A program made the position numbers and the translations under genes. The notes below the pieces were generated by a model. That model did not search any database and was not told the origin of the DNA. It saw only the letters and a program-made list of their open reading frames with translations. Below, piece after piece: positions 1 through 5,671 of a stretch of 12,174 bases of DNA. The stretch's first letter is position 1. Every line of letters starts with the position of its first letter. This DNA is from Pseudomonadota bacterium (GTDB taxonomy: Bacteria; Pseudomonadota; Alphaproteobacteria; Sphingomonadales; Sphingomonadaceae), in NCBI GenBank assembly GCA_023417515.1, contig JAEZFL010000012.1, positions 1 to 12,174 on the forward strand. The letters are read 5' to 3'.

Positions 1-60
1 TCCCACCCGGAGTGGGGCGCGGGGGGGGGCACCATCGGCGCCGCCGAGGGTGGAGGGGTA

Positions 61-88
61 GGGGGAAGCCCCCGGGTGCAAGCGCCCG
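61..88 (+). promoter_or_regulatory. Two adjacent GC-rich hairpins in the msrB leader
   Basis: Positions 61-73 form a 5-bp G/C stem (GGGGG, loop AAG, CCCCC). Positions 73-88 form a 6-bp stem (CGGGTG pairing with CGCCCG, one G-T wobble) around a CAAG loop; the two share base 73. They lie 40-65 bases upstream of the msrB start in a G-rich stretch that also holds a small CCCAC/GTGGG hairpin at 2-16. No T-run follows, so this is not a classic terminator for an upstream gene. It may be 5'-UTR structure or the end of an upstream unit outside the window. Function not known. Confidence 0.25.
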
Positions 89-128
89 AGCGAATCCCTA
101 TGTCGGCTCCAACACCCGGAGACCCGCA

Positions 129-611
129 ATGACCGACACCGCCGCCACGACCTTCGACCTCACCCCGCCGACCGACGAGCAGCGCCGGGAATTGGAGGCG
201 ACGCTGACCCCCGACGAGGCGCGGGTCCTCCTCAATCATGGGACCGAGGCGCCCTTCTGCGGCGTGTTCCTCCAGGAGAAGCGCCCGGGCGTCTATACCT
301 GCCGCCTGTGCGGCCTCCCGCTGTTCAACGGCGGCGCCAAGTTCGAAAGCGGCACCGGCTGGCCGAGCTTCACCAGCCCGTTCACCGAAGGCCATCTCGA
401 GACGATCCGCGACACCAGCTACGGAATGGTCCGGACCGAGATCGTCTGCGGCCGCTGCGGAAGCCACCAAGGCCATGTCTTCGACGACGGCCCGCCGCCG
501 ACCGGTCTTCGCTTCTGCATCAATTCGGTGAGCCTGGAATTCACTCCCAACGGCGAGCCGCTCCCCGACAAGCTGGGCCGCGGCGCCCCCGAAGGCGAGT
601 CGCTGGTCTAA
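129..611 (+). CDS. msrB: Peptide-methionine (R)-S-oxide reductase MsrB
   Basis: This cytosolic repair enzyme reduces the R-epimer of methionine sulfoxide in proteins, recycled by thioredoxin. The protein has 160 residues, the usual length for a single-domain MsrB. Visible signatures are two zinc-binding CxxC pairs (C58/C61 and C107/C110), the GTGWPSF motif at 75-81, HVFDDGP at 116-122 and the catalytic cysteine C130 in RFCINS. The commonest recycling cysteine position (GCGWPSF in E. coli) is a threonine here, while a cysteine sits at C44 (PFCG). This matches the MsrB subclass described from Xanthomonas, where an N-terminal cysteine resolves the disulfide. The ATG at 129 is chosen because GGAG at 118-121 lies 7 bases upstream and the protein then starts with a normal MsrB N-terminus. 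A longer in-frame start near position 12 would add a low-complexity basic tail and is unlikely. It appears monocistronic. Confidence 0.95.
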   Translation: MTDTAATTFDLTPPTDEQRRELEATLTPDEARVLLNHGTEAPFCGVFLQEKRPGVYTCRLCGLPLFNGGAKFESGTGWPSFTSPFTEGHLETIRDTSYGMVRTEIVCGRCGSHQGHVFDDGPPPTGLRFCINSVSLEFTPNGEPLPDKLGRGAPEGESLV

Positions 612-629
612 ACTGGCTCTCGTCCGCTC

Positions 630-651
630 ATGTCGAGCGAAGTCGAGACAT
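630..651. repeat. Palindromic intergenic repeat unit (sphingomonad type)
   Basis: A 22-base imperfect palindrome with TCGA in both arms around GCGAAG, ending ATG...CAT-like, with a two-base bulge. It begins 19 bases after the msrB stop. I recall near-identical elements (core TCGACTTCGCTCGACA) scattered between genes in many sphingomonad genomes. Only this copy is present in the window. In RNA it would form a stem-loop and may end or stabilise the msrB transcript. The rest of the 612-877 gap holds no supported gene, only a possible -10 element near 846. Confidence 0.5.
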
Positions 652-845
652 CCGGCCGAGCGCAGCCGAGGCATCTTGCGGTTGTCGACGTCACTCGAGG
701 TGAGCCTGGCGGGATGATTCGCCGCCATCTTCGTCGCTTGGCCGTGCCTGCCGCAGCCTTGGTCCGGCGCTAACCGCGCTTTTGCACTCCCATCGACTGA
801 ACCGCTCCTTTCGTCGACGTTCATGCACGGCTCACCGGCGACTCA

Positions 846-851
846 TATATT
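846..851 (+). promoter_or_regulatory. Possible -10 element (TATATT) for the zinc-ribbon gene
   Basis: TATATT stands out in GC-rich surroundings 27 bases upstream of the ATG at 878, so transcription would start shortly before the ribosome binding site. No good -35 hexamer is visible at 16-18 bases upstream; TTCATG at 820-825 is too distant. The call rests on the -10-like sequence and its position only. Confidence 0.3.
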
Positions 852-877
852 GAAGGTCGTGAAAGGGAGTGAGTGTC

Positions 878-1129
878 ATGTCGAACGTCATCTCGATCAG
901 CGACCTGCGCACACCGGTGACCCCGGCGATCCGCGGCTACCAGCCCGTCTACCGCGCGCATGAGGTCAACCGCTGCCCCGGTTGCGGTCGCACCCATTGG
1001 CTGATCGGCCGGCTTCTCGCGGAATGCGCCTTCTGCGCCACCGCTCTGCCGCTGGCGGACGGAGGCACGACCGGCGAAGGCCTGTTCCGGCTTCACCGCA
1101 CTCCGAGCGACGAGCAGATCGCCGCCTAA
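878..1129 (+). CDS. Small zinc-ribbon protein, function unknown
   Basis: An 83-residue protein with two CxxC knuckles (CPGC at C33/C36 and CAFC at C50/C53), separated by 13 residues that include THWLIGR. This is the layout of a single rubredoxin-like zinc ribbon. The N-terminus (SNVISISDLRTP) and C-terminus look disordered. There is no signal peptide or membrane segment, so it is probably cytosolic. The start is ATG 878 because a strong Shine-Dalgarno (AAAGGGAG, 862-869) lies 8 bases upstream; a GTG at 869 is in frame but overlaps that site. The gene stands alone, with its own terminator downstream. Similar short proteins seem common in sphingomonads, but I know no assigned role. A nucleic-acid or protein-binding adaptor is a guess. 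Confidence 0.8.
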   Translation: MSNVISISDLRTPVTPAIRGYQPVYRAHEVNRCPGCGRTHWLIGRLLAECAFCATALPLADGGTTGEGLFRLHRTPSDEQIAA

Positions 1130-1162
1130 CGTTTCAAGAGCTCGCGCGGGGAGGCGCGACAA

Positions 1163-1195
1163 CGGGCCCGGACGCCAGCTTCCCGTCCGGGCCCG
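1163..1195. terminator. Strong stem-loop terminator between convergent genes
   Basis: A perfect 12-bp inverted repeat (1163-1174 pairs with 1184-1195) with a 9-base loop lies 33 bases past the zinc-ribbon gene stop and 21 bases before the GST gene's stop on the other strand. The plus-strand 3' side continues ACTGCTTTCT, a weak T-rich tail; the minus-strand side has only TT. It probably terminates the plus-strand transcript and may serve both. Confidence 0.75.
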
Positions 1196-1216
1196 ACTGC
1201 TTTCTGAAAGGTCCCT

Positions 1217-1867
1217 TCAGCCCGCGGCGGAGCCGTTGAACACCGCCAATTGCGCCGCGAAGGCGCGCTGAAAAGCCGGCCGCGCGACGCCCCGCGCGAC
1301 ATAGGCCGCGACGTTCGGAAATTCCTCGAGCAGCCCCGATCCCTCGAGCCTGCGAATCACCGTCACCATCATCAAATCGCCCGCGCTGAACGCGCCGTCG
1401 AGCCACTCTTCGTCGCCGAGCCGTTCGGAAAGCTGACGCAGCCGGACCCGCACCCGCTCGTCCAGAATCGGCAGCCGCTCGGGGTGCCAGGCCTTGTTGC
1501 GCTCCAGGATGATCGCTCCCGAACGCTCGACGATCTGCGGCTCGACCGTGCTCAGCGCCGCGAACATCCACGTGATCGCCCGCGCCCGCGCATCCGCGTC
1601 CTCCGGAAGCAAGCCCGGATGACGCTCCGCGACGTGAAGCACGATCGCCCCCGATTCGAACAGCGCAAGGCCGTCTTCCTCATAAGTCGGGATCTGCCCG
1701 AACGGATGACGCGCGAGATGCGCCGGCGCCTTCATCTCGGCGAAGGAGACCAGCCGCACATCGTAGGGCAGCCCCACCTCCTCCAGAGCCCAGCGCACCC
1801 CCATGTCCCGCGCCAGCCCGCGCCCACGGTCCGGCGAGCGCTCGAATGCGGTGATGGTGATGGTCAT
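1217..1867 (-). CDS. Glutathione S-transferase family protein
   Basis: A 216-residue protein with the two-domain GST layout. An N-terminal thioredoxin-like half covers about residues 1-83, with the cis-proline in GQIP (57-60) and the glutathione-contacting E71-S72 of FESGA. An all-helical C-terminal half contains the N-capping box in the SAGD stretch (161-164). Length is typical of bacterial soluble GSTs. Such enzymes conjugate or transfer glutathione to electrophiles or act as peroxidases; the substrate cannot be read from the sequence. ATG 1867 is chosen because the minus strand carries GGAG six bases upstream. The open frame continues to 1990, but that extension is translated repeat DNA (it reads RNGSKAD). 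It is convergent with the zinc-ribbon gene across the terminator and looks monocistronic. Confidence 0.9.
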   Translation of the reverse strand: MTITITAFERSPDRGRGLARDMGVRWALEEVGLPYDVRLVSFAEMKAPAHLARHPFGQIPTYEEDGLALFESGAIVLHVAERHPGLLPEDADARARAITWMFAALSTVEPQIVERSGAIILERNKAWHPERLPILDERVRVRLRQLSERLGDEEWLDGAFSAGDLMMVTVIRRLEGSGLLEEFPNVAAYVARGVARPAFQRAFAAQLAVFNGSAAG

Positions 1868-1929
1868 TGCAAACTCCGGAATGGTCGTACGTCGGGCGTC
1901 TAGCCCGCCATAGGGCAATGCGGGGTGCC

Positions 1930-1960
1930 CGTCCGCTTTCGACCCATTGCGGACAATCGC
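1930..1960. repeat. Dispersed intergenic repeat, copy A
   Basis: This 31-base core matches 2381-2411 at 25 of 31 positions in the same orientation. Its outer parts, GTCCGC and GCGGAC, can pair as a 6-bp stem. The reverse strand, read as protein, gives SAMGRKRT in one frame and RNGSKAD in another. I recognise these as spurious peptides frequently annotated in alphaproteobacterial genomes because of a widespread noncoding repeat. The repeat-like DNA probably extends over about 1903-1975, including a GCCC/GGGC hairpin at its left. It separates the divergently oriented GST gene and exported-protein gene. Confidence 0.6.
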
Positions 1961-1984
1961 CGCGCGGCTAAGACTTGCGTCGTG

Positions 1985-2362
1985 ATGCAAAGGGACGACT
2001 GGTCATTTAAGCTCGCTGCACTGGCATTGGCTGCCAACGAGATGCTTTTGGCCCCTCCTGCCGAGGCACAGCCCGTGCGAAGCCGCACAGCGGCCTGCGA
2101 CTTGGCGGAAAGGCGTGCGGCGTCGCGAGGCTACTTCAACTCAGGGGTAGTCGTCGGCTCTTGCGAAATCATTCGAGCCGGAGACATTCCAACGGCCTCT
2201 TACGTCCTAACGCTCCACAGCACCCGCCGCTGTGACTACATCTGCAGCTCGCTTCTGGGGCATTTCGCTGTGCGACGGTCTACCGGCCAAGTCTTTGAAT
2301 GGAATGTTGGGGAATGGCGGTTAGGGCCAGAAATCGGACCGCGCAGACGGTCCCGCTTTTAA
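1985..2362 (+). CDS. Putative exported small protein, function unknown
   Basis: A 125-residue protein if translated from ATG 1985. Residues 10-28 (LAALALAANEMLLAPPAEA) resemble a signal peptide with an AEA|Q cleavage site at about 28/29, although an internal N-E makes the hydrophobic core imperfect. The mature part has four cysteines (AACD, GSCE, RRCDYIC), suiting a disulfide-bonded periplasmic protein, and a WNVGEWR stretch near the end. No Shine-Dalgarno precedes ATG 1985, and the frame runs upstream into the repeat, so the start is uncertain. The codons are visibly less GC-rich than the neighbours', and repeat copies lie on both sides, suggesting acquisition or poor constraint. I do not recognise a family. 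It could also be a decaying gene. Confidence 0.5.
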   Translation: MQRDDWSFKLAALALAANEMLLAPPAEAQPVRSRTAACDLAERRAASRGYFNSGVVVGSCEIIRAGDIPTASYVLTLHSTRRCDYICSSLLGHFAVRRSTGQVFEWNVGEWRLGPEIGPRRRSRF

Positions 2363-2380
2363 CTCTCGGCTCTCCGCCAG

Positions 2381-2411
2381 CGTCCGTTTTCCACCCGAAG
2401 CGGACATTCGC
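2381..2411. repeat. Dispersed intergenic repeat, copy B
   Basis: A second copy of the 1930-1960 element in the same orientation, 25 of 31 bases identical. The reverse strand reads SASGGKRTL, the hallmark translation of the family. It starts 18 bases after the stop of the putative exported protein gene. The rest of the 2363-2467 gap shows no gene and no clear promoter. Confidence 0.55.
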
Positions 2412-2467
2412 GCCGAGCAAATCGGCATTTTCCTACAGCCTGCTGTTCATGTTACGTTCCGCGAATC

Positions 2468-3004
2468 ATGGCTGCTCATCCGATCTTCGCATTCACCCCC
2501 GTGGCGCTTCGTCGTCGCAGCGACGGCTGGTCGCCCGAGCTGCAGCTGCGCTTCGTCGAGATTCTCGCCGGCGGCGCCACGCCTGGCGAGGCGGCAGCGC
2601 GGCTCGGCAAGAACCGGCAGAATGCCTATGCGCTTCGGCGCCGGTCGGGTGCCGAGAGCTTCGCGGCAGCCTGGGACTCGGCGGTCGAATGGGCGCGGTC
2701 CGTCCGGATCGAGGCCCGGCGCGGCGGCCCTCGGGTCGCCAAGGTCGAACCGCCTGTTGCACCGGACGTCGCGAGGGCGAGCGCCGCTCGCGGTTATCGG
2801 GAAATCTGCAGCATTGCCGATCGTTCGCCGGACCGGGCGCGGCGCACGTTCAACGCCGTGCTCGACTCGCTCTACGGTCCGAAAAGCGACAACAGCGACA
2901 CGCCCGAGGCCGGACCGCGCTCGCCAAGTGATGATGAATTTCGTGCACTTTTTCGCCGCTCTGTCGCTTTTCGCCGGCGGGGGCTAAGGCACCGGCCATG
3001 CTGA
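2468..3004 (+). CDS. Helix-turn-helix protein coupled to the E1-like gene
   Basis: A 178-residue basic protein. The N-terminus (FTPVALRRRSDGW) and the following helical segment resemble HTH proteins I associate with sphingomonads. The probable helix-turn-helix is at about residues 37-57 (ATPGEAAARLGKNRQNAYALR), of the kind found in transposase or terminase-small-subunit N-termini, followed by AESFAAAWDSAVEWA. The C-terminal third is Arg-rich and looks poorly ordered. There is no clear Shine-Dalgarno at ATG 2468, but the start gives the family-like N-terminus. Its stop TGA (3002-3004) lies inside the start of the downstream E1-like gene, a 7-base overlap (ATGCTGA). The two are therefore probably co-transcribed and translationally coupled, and it might regulate that gene. 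DNA binding is inferred from the HTH; the target is unknown. Confidence 0.75.
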   Translation: MAAHPIFAFTPVALRRRSDGWSPELQLRFVEILAGGATPGEAAARLGKNRQNAYALRRRSGAESFAAAWDSAVEWARSVRIEARRGGPRVAKVEPPVAPDVARASAARGYREICSIADRSPDRARRTFNAVLDSLYGPKSDNSDTPEAGPRSPSDDEFRALFRRSVAFRRRGLRHRPC

Positions 3005-5316
3005 AGAAGACCGCCACGCCCGACATCCACGCTTTGACCCTCATCGAGGAGCGGCTGCGCTGGCTCGCCTCCTGGACGATCCACAACGCCAACCACATTC
3101 GCGACAGCGCCGACGGCCTCAAGGTCGGCGGCCACCAGGCGAGCTGTGCCTCGATGACCGCGATCATGGCGGCGCTCTACTTCCATGCGCTGGGACCGAA
3201 CGACAAGGTCGCGGTGAAGCCGCATGCCGGCCCGGTGCTCCACGCGGCCCATTATCTGATGGGCAGCCAGAGCCGCGAGCAGCTCGAGAATTTCCGCGGC
3301 TTCGGCGGGATGCAGTCCTATCCGAGCCGGACCAAGGACAAGATTCCGGTCGACTTTTCGACGGGCTCGGTCGGTCTCGGGGTCGCGGTCACCGCCTTCG
3401 CCAGCCTCGTTCAGGATTTCCTCGTCGCCCACGGCATGATGGATCCCGCCGACGCCGGGCGGATGGTGGCCCTGATGGGCGACGCCGAGCTCGACGAGGG
3501 CAATATCTATGAGTGCCTGATCGAGGCGGCCAAGCACGACATCCGCAATTGCTGGTGGATCGTCGACTATAACCGCCAGAGCCTCGACGCGACGACCGCG
3601 GACCGCATGTTCCGCCGCTTCGACGAGATTTTCGCGGCGTGCGGCTGGCGAGTCGTCACGCTGAAATATGGCAAGGCGATGGAGGCGGCGTTCGGCGAGC
3701 CGGGCGGGGAGGCGCTCAAGGCCTGGATCGATGCCGCGCCCAACGCCGATTATGCTGCGCTGACCTATCTCGGCGGCGCTGCCTGGCGGGAGCGGCTGCT
3801 CAAGGACGCTCCCGAGACAAAGCAGCTCCTCGACGCCCACGACGACGAGGCGCTCCAGGCGCTGATGACCAACCTTGCCGGCCACGACATGGCGAGCCTG
3901 GTTGAAGCATTCGACGCCGCTCAGGACGACGTGCCGACCCTGTTCATCGCCTACACGATCAAGGGCTTCGGCCTGCCGTTCGCCGGCCACAAGGACAACC
4001 ATGCCGGGCTGATGAACCCCGGCCAGATCGCCGCTCTGCGCGAGCAGATGGGCGTGGCCGGGGGCGAGGAGTGGGAGCCCTGGGCCGGGCTCGGCGGCAA
4101 CAGTGCCGAGGCGGTTCGCGCGCTTGTCGAGAGCAGCCGGGTCGCCCGCGAAAAGCGCTCGCGGCCGTGGAACGTCGCCGACGTGCCGGCGATCGCTCCG
4201 CCTCCGGGGGACGAGCAGTCGACCCAGGCGGCCTTCGGCCGCATCCTCAACGATCTCGCCAAGGCCGGCGGCCCGCTCGCCGACCGCATCGTCACCACCT
4301 CGCCCGACGTCACCGTGTCGACCAATCTCGGCGGCTTCGTGAACCAGCGCGGGCTGTTCCGGCGGCAGGAGCTGGCCGACGTGTTCGCCGCGGCGAAGAT
4401 CCCGTCCGCGCAGAAATGGGCGGGGCGCCCGGCGGGCCAGCATATCGAGCTCGGGATCGCCGAGAACAACCTGTTCCTGATGCTCGCCGCGCTCGGCCTC
4501 GCGGGCGACCTGTTCGGAGAGCGGCTGTTCCCGGTCGGCACCGTCTACGATCCGTTCATCGCCCGCGGCCTCGATGCCCTCAACTACGCTTGCTACCAGG
4601 ACGCGCGCTTCATGCTGGTCGCGACCCCGTCGGGCGTGACCCTGGGGCCGGAGGGCGGCGCCCACCAGTCGATCAATCCGCCGCTGATCGCCCTCGGCCA
4701 GCCGGGCCTGCGCCACTATGAGCCAGCCTTCGTCGACGAGCTGGCGCTGCTGATGGAGGAAAGCTTCCGCCTGATGCAGCGCGAAGATGGCGAGAGCGTC
4801 TATTTCCGCCTCACCACCCGCACCATCCGCCAGATCGAGCGCGCCGACGACAGCTGGAAGGCGGAAGCGGTCGCCGGCGGCTACTGGCTCCGCGAGCCGG
4901 CTCCGGGCGCCGAGGCGGCAATCGTCTATTCCGGCGCCATCGCCCCGGAAGCGCTCGCCGCCTGGGAGGCGCTGAGCGAGGACCTCCCCGGCCTCGGCCT
5001 CCTCGCGATCACCTCACCGGACCTTCTCCACTGCGGCTGGAGCGCCCGTCAGACCGCGCGCTGGAGCGGCAAGCCGGGTGAGCCGAGCCATGTCGAGAAA
5101 TTGCTTGGCTCTCTGTCGCGCGACGCCGGCCTCGTTACCCTGATCGACGGCGCGCCCGCGTCGCTGAGCTGGCTCGGCGGAGTCATGGGCCACAAGGTGA
5201 GCCCGCTCGGAGTCGACCGTTTCGGCCAGACTGGTAATCTGCCCGATCTCTACCGGGCCTATCGCCTCGACGTCGACGCCGTGGTCGAGGCGGCAGCCGA
5301 GCTGTTCCTCGCCTGA
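2998..5316 (+). CDS. Thiamine-diphosphate-dependent E1 / transketolase-like enzyme (AceE-related)
   Basis: A 772-residue enzyme of the homodimeric 2-oxoacid dehydrogenase E1/transketolase superfamily. These decarboxylate a 2-oxoacid or transfer a two-carbon unit on thiamine diphosphate. The N-terminal domain carries the diphosphate/Mg site: GDAELDEGN (161-169) through DYNRQSLD (190-197). H76 in KPHAGP corresponds to the family HxSPG region. The central pyrimidine domain has the activating glutamate E489 in GIAENN and GGAHQSI (553-559). The C-terminal domain ends with LSWLGGVMGHK and GVDRFGQTGNLPDLY (738-752), a signature shared with pyruvate dehydrogenase AceE. It is about 110 residues shorter than E. 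coli AceE, and no E2 or E3 gene is nearby, so membership of a pyruvate dehydrogenase complex is not shown. Transketolase-like activity is the alternative. ATG 2998 has AAGG 8 bases upstream and overlaps the HTH gene's stop. Confidence 0.88.
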   Translation: MLKKTATPDIHALTLIEERLRWLASWTIHNANHIRDSADGLKVGGHQASCASMTAIMAALYFHALGPNDKVAVKPHAGPVLHAAHYLMGSQSREQLENFRGFGGMQSYPSRTKDKIPVDFSTGSVGLGVAVTAFASLVQDFLVAHGMMDPADAGRMVALMGDAELDEGNIYECLIEAAKHDIRNCWWIVDYNRQSLDATTADRMFRRFDEIFAACGWRVVTLKYGKAMEAAFGEPGGEALKAWIDAAPNADYAALTYLGGAAWRERLLKDAPETKQLLDAHDDEALQALMTNLAGHDMASLVEAFDAAQDDVPTLFIAYTIKGFGLPFAGHKDNHAGLMNPGQIAALREQMGVAGGEEWEPWAGLGGNSAEAVRALVESSRVAREKRSRPWNVADVPAIAPPPGDEQSTQAAFGRILNDLAKAGGPLADRIVTTSPDVTVSTNLGGFVNQRGLFRRQELADVFAAAKIPSAQKWAGRPAGQHIELGIAENNLFLMLAALGLAGDLFGERLFPVGTVYDPFIARGLDALNYACYQDARFMLVATPSGVTLGPEGGAHQSINPPLIALGQPGLRHYEPAFVDELALLMEESFRLMQREDGESVYFRLTTRTIRQIERADDSWKAEAVAGGYWLREPAPGAEAAIVYSGAIAPEALAAWEALSEDLPGLGLLAITSPDLLHCGWSARQTARWSGKPGEPSHVEKLLGSLSRDAGLVTLIDGAPASLSWLGGVMGHKVSPLGVDRFGQTGNLPDLYRAYRLDVDAVVEAAAELFLA

Positions 5317-5377
5317 GCGCCCGGAACAATGGCCCGGTTGCCGCGCTCTTCGGGCAAGCAATTGGGAGGAAGAACGC

Positions 5378-5671
5378 ATGATCCGCCAGCTTATCCGGGC
5401 CGAAATCGGCCGGCGCATCGGCCAGCGCGTCACCGCCAACCGTAGCGGCGTCGGCGGAGCCCTTATCGGCCTGGCGGCGCCGTCGATCCTGCGCCGAATG
5501 TCGATGCGGACCGGCCTGCTGGTCGCTGGAGCTTACGGCGCCAAGAAATTGTGGGACAAGAAGCGCGAGATGGACCGAACGCGCATGCCGCTCGGCCGGG
5601 TCACTGGAGGCGCGCCAACCGCCGCGCCGCCTATGGCGACTCCCGAGCCTATGGCGAAACCTCTGCCCTAG
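5378..5671 (+). CDS. Small basic protein with hydrophobic segments, function unknown
   Basis: A 97-residue protein. The N-terminal 45 residues are Arg-rich and amphipathic with a glycine/alanine stretch (GVGGALIGLAA, 24-34). Residues 45-55 (TGLLVAGAYGA) are weakly hydrophobic, followed by a lysine-rich stretch and a Pro/Ala/Met-rich tail. It could associate with membrane, but neither segment is long enough to be a convincing transmembrane helix. A strong Shine-Dalgarno (GGAGGA, 5365-5370) lies 7 bases before ATG 5378, a good argument that it is translated. It follows the E1-like gene by 61 bases, which show no clear terminator, so it may be in the same operon. Its TAG stop shares the CTAG at 5668-5671 with the stop of the convergent PBP gene. 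No family recognised. Confidence 0.7.
   Translation: MIRQLIRAEIGRRIGQRVTANRSGVGGALIGLAAPSILRRMSMRTGLLVAGAYGAKKLWDKKREMDRTRMPLGRVTGGAPTAAPPMATPEPMAKPLP

Noticed and set aside
85..115. Resemblance to a tRNA 3' end (CGAATCCC ... GGCTCC)
   Set aside because: The T-loop is wrong and no matching acceptor strand or anticodon arm exists upstream.
12..128. In-frame N-terminal extension of MsrB
   Set aside because: Translates to a low-complexity Gly/Arg tail over G-rich hairpin DNA; ATG 129 has a proper ribosome site.
1868..1990. Upstream extension of the GST frame
   Set aside because: It is translated intergenic repeat (RNGSKAD); ATG 1867 has a good ribosome site.
1900..2411. Insertion sequence or transposon remnant
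   Set aside because: Repeats are similar but no transposase, terminal inverted repeats or target duplications are visible; kept only as a repeat-flanked gene.
2872..4716. 614-residue open frame on the minus strand
   Set aside because: Antisense shadow of the E1-like gene caused by high-GC codon bias; composition is Arg/Gly/His-rich with no family features.
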